A stretch of 64,000 bases of DNA. Source: Sitta carolinensis (Eukaryota > Chordata > Aves > Passeriformes > Sittidae). Location of the stretch: the NCBI GenBank assembly GCA_032173965.1, contig JAVUNC010000004.1:60799501-60863500 (forward strand). Reading direction: 5' to 3'. Positions within the stretch are counted from its first letter, which is position 1; every line of letters starts with the position of its first letter. The notes beneath the pieces are model-generated. The model was not told the origin of the DNA. It worked only from the letters and a program-made list of their open reading frames with translations, and made no database searches. A program made the translations under genes and the position numbers. Shown one piece after another: positions 1-12,421 of this stretch.

Positions 1-779
1 CTGATTATGCCTTTGTTTACAGCAATATAGTGTAACTCCTTGAGCTTCCCTGGGGTTGTTTCTGTTGCTGTTTCTGTGTGTGAAAAGAGAAATCACCCTC
101 CAAAAGAGGAAACCCTCAATGAAAATTAATTAATATATTTTAATTCCTGGATATCCCAGGAGGTGTTAGTAACCTATATTTGTTCCCTGCATCTCTGCTA
201 GTACAAATTATTAGACTTTTCTGACAGGTGCAAGTGTCCATTTCTGATTTCTCCCCCTCTCCTTTTCCTGTTGTAAGCTTTTATTTGTGGAAATTCAGGG
301 ACTGGTCAGGATTGTTTGGCTAGGACATGACAGGTATACATATACATAGAGGTATATGTGAACTTTGCCAGCATGCTTCTTCCTGTTTGCTTTGAAAATA
401 AGTATATGAGCAGGTAGGCTGATTTACATCCTGCTGGGTACATTAACTGTTGTACGTGGTCCCATTGCGATGCAATATGACCGGGTACTAAAAAAATGTA
501 AATACAGGCCCCAAGGTTCAGCCTCTTCTGTGCCTAATCAGACAAAATTACTCTCTCAGTGAAACAGAAAAGCAGCACCATGTTAGGAACAGATACCCTG
601 TGCACTGAAGGGTCTTATAATGCACTGGAAAGAAACAGCGAGGCCAGCAGCAGATGAATTGCGCTGTATCGAACACAAGGCAGGGTGCAGGAGCTCTGTG
701 TGTTGTTTTTTCAGAAGTCTCTTGAAGCTTGCAGTAGCTGTGCAGGGAGGCAGTTTCTAAGCTGTTACTCACTCCTGCT

Positions 780-1110
780 CCCAGCACTCGCCATCCTATT
801 CCCATGGCAACCACAGAGACGCTTCAGCATCTTTCTGCTGTGACAAGCAGGAGGCAGGGGCTGGCTTCAGCTCCCTGCCCGTGCCTGCAGTGCCTCAGGG
901 TGGGCCCAGAAGGGAGCTCCACTGAAGAAGGGGATGTGTGTTGTTCTGGGCCTGGCAGTGGAGCTGGGTGGGATCCCTGTGCTGGCCCAGCACATGGTGC
1001 TGTGGGTGTCCCTGAACAGGATCAGCACCGTGCTGTGCCCAGCGGCTGCCGTGCGGCCACGGCTCTCACGGGAGGCAGGAGCTGGTGAACAAGAAGAGCT
1101 GTCAAATGTC
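780..1110. other. GC-rich patch inside intron, function unknown
   Basis: About 330 bp that is clearly richer in G and C than the surrounding AT-rich intron, with several CpGs near 1025-1065. Short open frames run through it on both strands. One on the + strand at 934 begins MCVVLGLAVELGG and has a hydrophobic start, but I recognise no domain and see no exon-like codon pattern. It could be an intronic enhancer or an old repeat. I do not call a gene. Confidence 0.3.
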
Positions 1111-4100
1111 ACCTGTGCATCCGGTGTTTCATGAGCTACTCTCTGAGTTCTTGGCTTTGGTATGGCTTTAGTCCTTGGCAGGAATTTTACCTAAGAAAAC
1201 CCCTTTAGTACAGTCTGCTTTTGGATCCCCTGTTTTCATCTGTGATTTGCAGGTGCTACTACCTTTTCAAGGAAATGGTGTTCTGAGCAGCTCCTAAGAT
1301 GAAAGTGAAGATAGTAGCTTTACCTAGCTTCTGGAACACAGCTTAAAACCATAGAATTCATAAGTGTTCGAAAATATTGCATCTGTTTGGGCCCTGCTGT
1401 TGCCTTCTCACCTACACATGCATTTTCCTGTGGCGCTGAAACAAGATGGTTGTGCTCTCCCTCACTCTCCTTTTTTGGTTTTATTTAGGTGCTGTAGCAC
1501 ACATTTAATTTGGGAAGTCCTTTCTGTTATGGTAGTCACACTGGTCAAGCTTAATTATTCTCAGACATCTGGATGTGTGAAAAAGAAATATTGAAGATGG
1601 CCTTCTAATTAGTTGACAGAATGATGAAAGGGAGCTACAAAGGGGCAACTGGGGCAGTATGGGGAAGGTAGCTATTTACCATAATTATTGTGAATGAAAA
1701 GAAGGAAGGACAAAATGAAAGAGGTTACAGCCTGTAAAATTTGAAAATTTAAGCAATTATTTTGGTCTTTATTAGAATAATTCTTGTTCCTGATAAGGAT
1801 TTACAGGTTCACATGAAGAAGCCTTAAAGATTCAAGGAAAAATTATATTTTTGTCTCTTAACATAAAAAAATTCTCTGTTTTCTCCCAGCAATTCTGGAG
1901 ACTACCAAATGATGGTTACAATGACTAGGGCCACTCAAAATTGCACTGTAAGATACAGTCGTTGAGGAAGATCTGAAAGCCTTATTTTAATTGATGGATG
2001 AATTACACAGATTACTGGGAAAAATGGCTGGAGGCTTTTTATAGCATGGAAGATGTGCCATTAATTAACTAGGCAGTTTATTCAAGCCACAAGGACTGCA
2101 AACAATGGTTACATCCCATATAAGCATTTTAACATTGCATGCTGCATAATTGAGCAGCAGCATTAAAATGCAAAAAGAGGACAGGGGAAGGAGACTTCAG
2201 TTGTCTTTCAGGATAAATCCGTTTGTTATATAAAACAAACAGATAAAGCCCATCACAGCTTAACTATCTAATATTTTGGACTGTTTTTAGAAGCATTTCA
2301 AACATTTGTGGCAAACTTGCTATTAAAATTAATGATTTCTGCTTACTTGTGCTAAGGGGTCTGTAAATATTTACTAAGCTATTTCAGCCTTTTGTAAACA
2401 AAATATGTGGGGGGGTTTATATAAACTTAAAATGTTTAAATATTTTTGTAGAGGCTTTGTATTCTTGTTTTATATATTTATACATGCTGGAAGCCAATTT
2501 GTTTTTGCTCTTTGCTTGGGGGACTTGATTTTTATGATGGTACGTAATAGTGACAGATTTTGTGGGAAAAGTAATGTGAATTTTAAGTGCTATTTTGCCA
2601 TTCTCCCATCTCTTTTTATTACTTTGTTTTCAAGCTGTATTGTACTGCTATTTCCTAAATAATACATATCTCTTTTTTCCTCCTCCCCTTTTTTTTCTGA
2701 TATCAGTGTATAGTTGTATTATTGTTTTTTCCTTTGCCTTTTTGTCTCAAGTAGGTTTTTATGCATCATTTTGCTGAGAATACAGCTTCCAAAAAGAAGG
2801 AAGGAGAAAACTTAGGTTGGTGCACTGTGTCATTTCTTGGTTACACTTTCCTTTTTTCACTAGCAATGAGCAGCCTCGCTGCAGATTTTTGTGCTCAGCC
2901 GAGGACTTCTTAGGCTTTGCCTTGAGTTTTGGGGAGGGCAGGCAGCAAGGATGTTCTCCTTGGAGCCTTTAGGGCTCATCCATGGCTTCAAGAGCTATGG
3001 CATCTATCTGTGGGTTTATTCCAGACAAATTTTCCCTGCCAGAAAGCCTAGTCTGTATTGCACAGTTACTGAGCGGGTAATTGGAGGAACAGAGCAATAA
3101 GGTGATACTTCAGTGTGCTTTCTTCTTCCCACTCGCTTCATCTGTGCCTTGCCTAATCTTTCCCTGGATGCTCTTCATCCAGCCTGCAGAGGCAAGGCAC
3201 TGAGAGAGCTAACGAGATGGAGCCATTTGTTCAAGTCATGAGAGCTGTAACATGGGGGTTGTTTATGGGCTGGCAGCATCATGGCTCGTTTTCTCAGTAG
3301 CTCCTGCAGTGTTTTGTGTCAAGGCTCTTTCAGATGAGTCTTGCACAGAAATTTTTCTCTTAATGACTCTGTCTGAAAGGAGTAATACAACTGTTCTAAT
3401 GTTTTGCTTGTCCTTGTAGACAGGGTTTTTGATGTTTGTTAGTGCAAAAACCAAATGCTTGAATGGATTTCTGCATCCCTTCGGAAGCAGAGTGTACTAG
3501 GATGTACAGATCAGCCTCAACATTGTACCTTGTAACTCTTTCCCTGAGACTCTCAGGTCACAATATTGCTGTTTTAGTTGACTGGAATCTGAAGTTTAAA
3601 TGCTGCACATTCTACCACGTCTTTGTCTCCCTCAGGAAAGAAGGATGTTGCTGGCAGTGACAAGCCAGAGATGGAGGGAGAGATGAAAACTTGTGCTCTT
3701 CAGTTAATTTTTATACCGGGCATTTTTATACCCGGTGCTGTTTTACATTTTTGAGGCATCAATGTTTGAGTCAGCAAAGTAAAGATGAGTGCAAATAGAA
3801 ACAAGACCAGTCTCTGTGTGGGAGGTGTCAGGAAGAAAGAAGTCATTTGCCTCTCCTCTCACCTTGCTGGCACTTGTACAGAAAGATTTTGCTTATATAG
3901 CCTGAAGTCTTTAGTTCTCTGAGACAGGGAGTGTTTACTTGAACTTGTGGTTTTGAAAAGATCTGTGCTATCCTTCAGCCCTGGGGCAAATAGTAAGAAT
4001 GAGGTTTTGCAGTGCACCTCTGTGAGGGAGCAGCATGCAGTTATACTGTGTTTTAGTCAGTGCAGGGAAACAATTGAACCTTCTGCAGGAAGGTGCTCTC

Positions 4101-7100
4101 TAAGGAGGAGTCATATGTAGGGTAGGAAAATTGCTTTGTTCAGATTTTGAACTGGTCAGGAGAGGGCACGTGGATGGAAGTAAGAATGTAATTCTTACAG
4201 AGGGAAAACTCCAAACTGTGAAAGTTTTACAGCATTTTTCATGAAGAGTCTATTATTCCACTGCCAAAGCCACTTGTCTGAGAATACTTTGGCCCCAGAA
4301 TCCTTTTGGTTCATCTAGAGCTTTGCGGTCTTTTCAGTTCAAAAGAAATGTAGCTGCCAGTGTGGTTGATTTGAACGTTATTGTCACTGGTACTTAATCC
4401 ATCAATTTTTTGGAAGTTTAGCAAGAAGACCAGGAGCCGAATGGGGTCTTGAACTTGGGTCAGACGTCTTCAAGCCTGCAAATAGTCTGCAACCATGGTG
4501 CAGAAAACAGGGATTAGAGTGATTGAACCTCAAGGAGGATATTTGTGGATTTCTGCACTAGGTTTTGTCTGGGAAAGCAAGACCAAGTTTCATAGTAAAT
4601 GGCAGAGGAAAGGTGATATTTTTGGAAAGTGATATCACATAGTCTTTCCATTGATTTGACAAAAAGAGATAGTATACCAATGGAAAGTGGGAGCAATATC
4701 TCTTTATTCTCCAAAACCTTTCCCAGCAATGTTTCAACCTGCATGGGTTCAACTTGAGCTCTCTGTTCTTTGTCAAGGAGCCAGTTTCTTGTCAGTGTTC
4801 AGATGTTGAGGGATTGCTGGCAAACTGAAAAGGAATTAATCCTTCCTTGCTTTCCTTGCTTTTTAAGAGAATAGTCATTCTTCTTCAGTGCCTCATTCGG
4901 TAACAGTTTATTACTCAGCCTGGCTCCATGTTGACTCAGTTACACTTGACCTCACCCATTCCACATATTTCCTGACCACGCTGAGTTACTGCTCTCTGCC
5001 AGCACCCAAGACCTAGAAGGAGAGGGCAGAAGTTGAGGGACTAACTTCCATTTGTGTATAGCTTAACCCAGGGCTTCTTGATTCTCTGTTACGAAATTCA
5101 AAACAGCAAGGATGTGGCTTCTAAACTGCTTTGTATTGCATTTTCACTGGTCGAGAGTGCTGTCCTTGTTTCTAAGTAATACATTTTCAGTTAGGAAAAA
5201 AACCCAATAAAACCCTAGCAGACACTCTCAGACTTCTAAAGCTCTGAACGAGATTTTAGCTTCAGCTATCAACATATCTTTCAGGAAATAACTAAAACCT
5301 AATTTGGGAATAATGCAGGAGACTGCCAAGTGTATCAGTTGACTTCTTTTCCTGATTGAGTGGTTGTTGGTAAAACTAATTGCATTTTCCCACCAGATGT
5401 TGTTTTAGTTGCTGTGTATAATTGCATATTTGTGAAGAATATGTGTTTTCAGAGACAGACTTTCCTGATGGTTTTATGGGGAGTCAGAAAACAGCTCTGC
5501 TCAATAAATATTCTGGAGTACTTTTGCTGTGGGAGTTCAGTGGTTCAGGCTTGGAGTCCTGTCCAAGTTAATTGCCACGGAACTTGTTCTGTAGAAGGTG
5601 TTCAGCTGCTGATCTTTTATTAATTTTGCATGCTGCTTCAAATGTGATTTTTTTCACATTTTAAGTAAACCAAGGCATATCATTAATACAGTGGACAATA
5701 TATAGGAGGGCAACTCTGCACTTAAAAATCTAATTGCTGTAGGATGCTTTCTTGAAAAATGCCTTGAGAGTCAAGAAGGAATGTAGAAATGTGTGTGCCT
5801 GGAATAGCCAAGTCAAAATTAGTCCAGGTATAATTGCAAGAATGTATAATAATCAGTCTTTCTGTGATTTGCCAGAATGCTTTCATATAATGTTTCATAT
5901 AACATCTTTGCCTGGACAATTGCTTCTATCCCCACATGTCCAGAGTAAATAGCTTGAGATCCTGGTTTTAAGACTAATATTTTTGACTCTTGAAGTGGCA
6001 TACAAGACTCACAGTCATTCAGCTACATTATACTGTTTTAGAGAGAAATAAAGCTTGTGCAGTTTAAATCCCAGTTTTTAGTATTTCAATATTTATTAAA
6101 TGCATTTGTCACCAAGATCTCTGATGGATTTGCTTTGCCTTGCTTTCTCATTTGATGGCTTTGTAATAGTTATCTAGATCCTATGGATTTTGTAGAAGAG
6201 AGAATGAACAAGCCTGAAAGTAGGTAACTAAGCCAGTGCGGCTTTTGAAAGGATTAATGACCTCAAATGAGAATTTCACTGCTATATCTATATTTATGTA
6301 TGCAGTTGACTGAATGATCCTGGGCTGTACCAGCCATGCGTGGAACTCCTCATGTCGAAAGGAAACAGAGAGTCTTCTAAGATTTTTAGACATAAAGACA
6401 GTCAAGAAAAAAATCTAGTGCTTTCCCCCTGAGCTTGTATGTGAATTTTAGTGATGTATCTTTTTGTGTCAGTTCAAGAAATCGTTTTACAATGGCTGAA
6501 TTTTTAATGGAAATAAGTATGCAGCAGGAGACTAGCTGTCTCCCTTACTCTGCTTTTCTTTATTTCTCTCTGTATTTTGAGGTAAAAAGAAGGAAAGCCA
6601 AAAATATGGCACTGAGAAAAAACAAATTTCCACTTTTTAATGTATCCTAAGAGGAGTTTGCTGCACTGTCTCCTGCTTTGTGATGGAGAAACAGGAAACA
6701 AGAAAAGCCCAAGGAATGCAAAATGCAAATACTTCATCTAAATGGTCTGCAGAATGCTGTAGTTAAGCCTTGGCAAGACTGACATTCTTTTGTTAGGCTA
6801 ATAAATGAAAATAATTAAAGGCAATAATTTTCCCTGTACTTCCTTTGTTACTAAGCCTACCTGCATAAATCGAAGGTTGATCCATCATTTTGTATATTTG
6901 TCACTTTATAGTTCAGTTAATTTTGAATAGATTTATCTCTGTTAGTATGATGGCAGTATGGTGGCAACTGTGAAGGCTGTTCCTATCATAAATACTAATG
7001 TTTGTCCAGGTGGCTAAATTAGAGCAAACAGAACTAATTCAGCTTCCTTAAACTGCTCAGCATCTTCTGACAGTGGAAACAGTTTACCTTATTAGCATTT

Positions 7101-9404
7101 TTGCAAAGTGTACCTTCTGAGGTGCCTAGTTTTTCCTGTGGGGGAAGATGGGGGAGGAGACTGAAAAAGAAGGCATAAAGACAAGCCTAAATTTTGTGAA
7201 GGTGAAGGTCAGTGAAGCAAAACATAGAACGAGGCAGCTGCAAACACAGAGCTGTGCAGGGCAAGTTGTTAAGTGGCAGCATTGATACTGCCTGGTATGA
7301 TGGCACCAAGATTTCAGCAGGTGTGTGTGCCAAACACATACACATAAAGGCAGAGAGTAAAACAAAATACTGAAAGGGCAAGGTTTGCCAAGTGGATAGG
7401 AAGAGGAATCCTTCAAACTTTGGAAGTACAACCCTGGAGAGTGTTAAAAAACAAAAGCTGCTACCTGTCCTGTGGGAGAAGGAAGATCTGTCACTTGAGA
7501 AATGGCTCAGTGGAGTTACTGACAGCTTAGCCACATCTTAGGGAAGATTAGAGCACTGAAGATTTCATGACAGATTACGTTAATTTTCAGAATGCCTCAG
7601 TGTGTCCAGGAATTTAGATGCAATCTGTTCATGCACCTTGCATAGTCCTACAAGGCAAGTTCTGTCTGTATGCGAAAATCTGGAGTTTTAAGAATCAGAT
7701 TGTAGTAGGATGGAGTTTGCTAGATTCATTTTCAATGCCGTTTTAATTAATGGAGTCTATGAGTGATTTTATGTTTGTGAGTTGTCAGATGTATGTTCTT
7801 TGTAAAAAGTCAGAGAGGATCTTTTAATAAAACAGACACATGTTCCATTTTTAGCGTTCCAGCATCGTGATACTGGAATATCTCACTTTAAAAGTTCGAC
7901 CCTAAAGTAGCCTCTAATGGCTTTATATTTCTTCTAGTAGCTATAGCAAATGCAGCTTCTAATGCTTCAGCTTCAGTCAAAGGTTTGGTCATTTCCCTGA
8001 TGCAGAATGACAGCCCCTGTTCTGAAAATGTATTGACTAGATTTCCTGGGAGTTTTGTTTAACCAGCAGCATTAGAAACCTTCAGTGTTAGTACTAAATG
8101 TCATGAAGAGAGGCATCTTGTTTTATTGATATCTTTTTGTAACAGTATTGACTGTTCAGTTTGTACAACCAAAACCTGAGATTGGAAATAATTCTGCCTT
8201 CTACTCCTCATATGTATTCCAATTATCATAAAGCTTGAGCATTCTTACTGTTGAAGAGCTCAATTTGCCTACATTAAACCAAATTAAATAGCAACAAAAT
8301 GTGTTGCATGCAAAAAAAGCATCGCTGTTAGAAAATTATACTTGTAGGAAACAGTGAGCCTCTTGAGCTGGACCTTCAATGTACCAGGTCACTCCATTGT
8401 AGCTTTGTGGCTCTCAGTGATGCCAGCCACTTTCTGTGCTCCTGTGTCTGGTCCAGAGCACTGCAGCATCACAACAGATCTTACAGGAACTGCGGGGTTC
8501 AGCACAACGCATCATATGTAGCAAAGGCACCCAACACATCCAAGCTGTTCCCCTTGAGCTGAATTTTCAGCTTCTTGCCTGTTGTAATATTCATCTCTTC
8601 ATAAGAGGAGTACTTCAGAGCAAAATACCCCATCTTTTGTTTACCATATGTCCTTTAGAAATTGATGTATTTCAGAGTGTTAGTTGAAGTGCCTTTGATG
8701 TCTTGGACATTTAAGGGTGGGGGGGGTGCAATCTTGAATGTTATGTTTCACGGATGATAGTTCAGAAATCTTTAGTTGAAAAACCTATTAATTTACCAAA
8801 AAGGGCATTTTCCAGGTATTCAGATTTGTTATAATAGATAGGAATCACCCCAAGCTTGGGTTTCATGGAGAACTAAGACACTCGTGTTTCATAACTGAAC
8901 CCACCTTTCAACTCCGGAAAACTGTGTGTGCTGTCCCAGTGCTGTTTATCACAGTTTCCTCTTCAAAGCAAAGAATATCTGGGCAATACAGGAGCCCTGC
9001 ATTTGTGTGACTTTTAATCAGCTACAGCTCCACTGTAGTGTAGGCTTTGTCATGTGTGATATTCTGTAAAGACATACTGTGTTTATGTTGTGGTACTGAC
9101 TCACACTCAGAATGTATTGGGCGATTTTAGGTATTTGGTTATCAGATTTTCCATATTCTGCAAGTGGAATTCTGCAAGTGGTAATACATGTAGGATCAGT
9201 TGTAATAATAAGCAGTATGAAAGGAGGGACGAGTCAAGAGAAGAACAGAACAAGGGGCCCAAGGGGCCAAAGAACTATTTCAAAATAAGTACTTGGGGGG
9301 TTTTTTAGTTACTCTTACTATCACTTAGCTTTTGTGTTCAAGGGTTAACAAGCCACTATAACTTGCTATCTTTTTCCAACATTCTGTCTGACTTCCTAGA
9401 TCTG

Positions 9405-9420
9405 CACACACACACACACA
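9405..9420. repeat. (CA)8 dinucleotide microsatellite
   Basis: Eight uninterrupted CA units inside the TULP4 intron. It is a simple repeat with no sign of function. Confidence 0.9.
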
Positions 9421-12240
9421 TAAGTATCTAAAATGTAACTTCTTAATTTCTCTGTTAGATCCTTTAGGGATATCCTGTGGCTCAACCTTTTGTCTGAAGG
9501 TCAAGAGAGTTTTATTCATCTGACATAAGTAGTTCGAATGTGGCATTTATAACCTGAGTAATGTTATGGATGATAACACCATTAGACATTTTTACAGCTT
9601 CAGCAAGAGTTCAGCCAGCAGGACTATCAGGCTGATAAATGCTTTCATCTTAAAGGTTGTATTGCTACAATAACCCTGAAACTTAAAGTTGCTCCTTGAA
9701 ACCTACAGCCTGGCTGAAGAGATGAAGTGTGCCCTCTGATATTTCTAGGTTGCTAAAGAGCTCTCTCAAGTTCCAGTACAAGAATTAAGATGCTGACATG
9801 CAGCTGTTCTGAATTGGAAATTACTGAGTACTTCATAATTTTAAATTATTTGGGGGCAGTAAAAGAATTAGCTTTAGATTGAGATGAGACTGAACTGTGG
9901 AGTGAAGTGACGAGTCCAAAGATTTTATACCTACACAGCTGTAAAATGTTTCTGCAGGATTTTAGGAGGCAAACTCTTGTTCTGCTGTTTCCAGAAACAG
10001 TAGAGGTTCACCTCCTCTGTCTGGGTATTTGCAGTTATAGAACTTTTAGGAGACTAGTTCACAGCTAATCTATAGTAGACTGAGAGCAGTATGGGAAGCT
10101 AGCAGTAGCAACTGGTAGGATTTTGCCTTTGTAAAAGTTTGTTTTGTTGAGATCAGAAAGAAAGTGGCCGTGTTTGGAAAGTGAAAGTGGCTGTGCACCA
10201 ATCATGCATGTGAAAACAGTGGAAATAATGAGCAGTGCAAAAGGAGATGTGATGATACAAGTGGAAGAATAGAATAAGGGATCACAAGGGAGGATGGTGT
10301 GAGATGAACAAAGGCTGAGTTCCTGCTTTTACATCTAAGAATAGTATTCTGAGGCTTGTAGCAAACTTCAGCTGCTGTTTTAACCCAGCAGCTATTTAAT
10401 AGAAAAATAATTGTAACATGTAATGATGTTACAGTCACCAGATACTGATTTTTTTCAATATTTTTGATAATGGGAAACAACTACATTGTTTTTCTTAAGA
10501 TTTTAATGACTTTATGGTAGTTCTGTTAAATTGCCATCCTAGTTTACAGTCTTCATTGTGTTGATCATAAAAAGAATTCTAGTATTTTTTGTTGTTGTTT
10601 TGGTTTGGCTTTTTTTGACTAAGACTTAAGAAGCCACACTTCATTTCTGAAACTTTCAAAAGTGCAATAATGACAATTGCTTCCTAGGAGACTGCTGTTG
10701 TATAGGTCTGATACAGTGCACACATTGAATGTTCCAAGTCTGACACAGCCTTTCAGGAGGAAGATAGAAAAGAAGACCTCTGACCACGGGGGTCACTGAG
10801 GGTGATTGCAGGCTTTGAACAATAACTGTACATGGAGATCCTAAGTAGGCTCTGATTCTTCAGCTTGGGAAAGAGATGACTAGGGAATTAGATAATAGAG
10901 GTCTGTAAAATTGTGACCAGTGTTAAGAATGTAAGTAGGGAACAATTATTCGTGTTTCTTTCAGTGTAAAGAGCTAAAGGTTGCCAAATGACATTATCAA
11001 TTATCAGAGAAGAAGGATGGTTTGGGTTTTTTTTTTGTTGAAAGCTATAGGAGGGTACAGGGGAGATGCCTACTCAGTGCATCCTGTTCTTTTACTCTTC
11101 TCCAAACTCTTGACCACTCTTAAAGGTAAGATACAAGGCTAGGTGAATTTCTCATCTGGGCATACAAATTGTTAGAGCTTTAAATTTACAAGTACTGTAA
11201 ATAGGTGATAGACTGACAAGCAAGTGTAAGATTTGACCTTCCTTTTAGCTTTATTTTTAATGCTGGCTAGTTTTCAAATGGGTGCTTTTAAACTTGCTTT
11301 AGAGTGTATTTGCTTCATACGGAATTACGTGATAGCAGCAACAGCCTTGGCTAATGCATTTATTGCTTTAGGATTTATTAGTCCTTATTTCCTGATTTTT
11401 TTACCTAAAATTTATCAAATATGCAGGATATTAACTTTCTTAAATCCTCAAGAAGAATTTATTAAAAAAAGAAATTGCAGGTTCCAGTGAGCCTGACTTC
11501 AGTCTGTATGATTGTCTATGGAGTTGTTCAAGGGCAAGAAAAAACTTGGATTATCCATTTTGTGTTTGAAATGGTGGGTGGAAGCTTTTCTCATCTCTTT
11601 CTGGATGTGCAGCACATTGTCTTCCCCTTGGCCTATGATACTCTACTTCCAGCTGGCTGATGATACTGCCTTTCTGCTTTTACCTCCCTCTTTTTTTTAA
11701 GAAAGGCATTCTTCCACCTTCTCTAGCTCATCAACTGAATAACCTGTCCATCTCTATTCAGCTTTCTATTTCTCATAAGCCATTTGAAATCTCTGCTAGG
11801 ACCTCACTTTTGTCAGCTGTGTCTTTTCTTTTGATATTATCATGAGTGCTGCACCCCCCGGTTTCTGCCCCCAGGTTTAGGAATTTTTGTATTATCTGAG
11901 AATACTAAAGAATCTGTGGTAGCCTTTCTGCCAGCTCACTTGAATTGCAGGAATGATCAAGTTCAAATGAAGTGTAATGTCTCATATTCAAGTGAATGAA
12001 ATGCATCCACCATGAAACATTACTTGCTCATTTTACAAACTTACCTGTAGACTCTGCTGCTTTGATTTCATTGTTTACATTCATCTTTGATTGCAGTGTC
12101 CTATTCTGGCAGCCATTCACATCTGTGCCTGCTCTGCTTTCAGTTAATTTCCAGTGCAGCTAGTTAATTACAAGATGCATTTGAAGGAGGAGCCCGTGGC
12201 TGACATTCGGTGGGACTGAGGGCTGTTGTGTTCTTTTCAG

Positions 12241-12421
12241 GTCCTGTTTGGCACTGCTGATGGACAGGTGATTGTCATGGACTGCCATGGCCGAATGCTG
12301 GCCCATGTGCTCCTTCATGAGTCAGATGGCATCCTCAACATGTCCTGGAACTACCCCAGCTTCCTGGTGGAGGACAGCAGCGAGAGCGACACGGACTCCG
12401 ACGACTATTCCCCACCCCAAG
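12241..12421 (+). CDS. TULP4: TULP4 coding exon 1 of 11 in window: WD40-like blade and acidic linker
   Basis: The exon is 181 bp, preceded by TTCTTTTCAG and followed by the donor CAAG|GTAGGG. It starts on a codon boundary (Val) and ends with one base carried over, so it encodes residues 1-60 of the part seen here. The start VLFGTADGQVIVMDCHGRM is a typical WD40-like blade and matches TULP4 closely. The end is an acidic, serine-rich linker (SSESDTDSDDYSPPQ). In the family the N-terminal WD40-like region is thought to recognise partners or substrates of the ubiquitin ligase. The start codon of the gene and about 180 residues lie upstream of the window (estimate from the known vertebrate protein, recalled rather than measured). 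No internal stop codon or frame problem is seen. Confidence 0.97.

Larger units (their letters stand above)
1..12240 (+). other. TULP4: TULP4 intron, 3' part (upstream end outside window)
   Basis: This 12.2 kb stretch holds no exon that I can recognise. The TULP4 segment expected just before the first visible exon (WD40 blades preceding VLFGTADGQ) is not present, so the stretch is the end of an intron whose donor lies before the window. It is AT-rich, with many T-runs. It also contains a short CA microsatellite (9405-9420) and a more GC-rich patch around 780-1110. Open frames here are short, lack splice-consistent homology, and look like chance. The acceptor is a pyrimidine tract ending in TTTTCAG at 12240. 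Confidence 0.85.
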
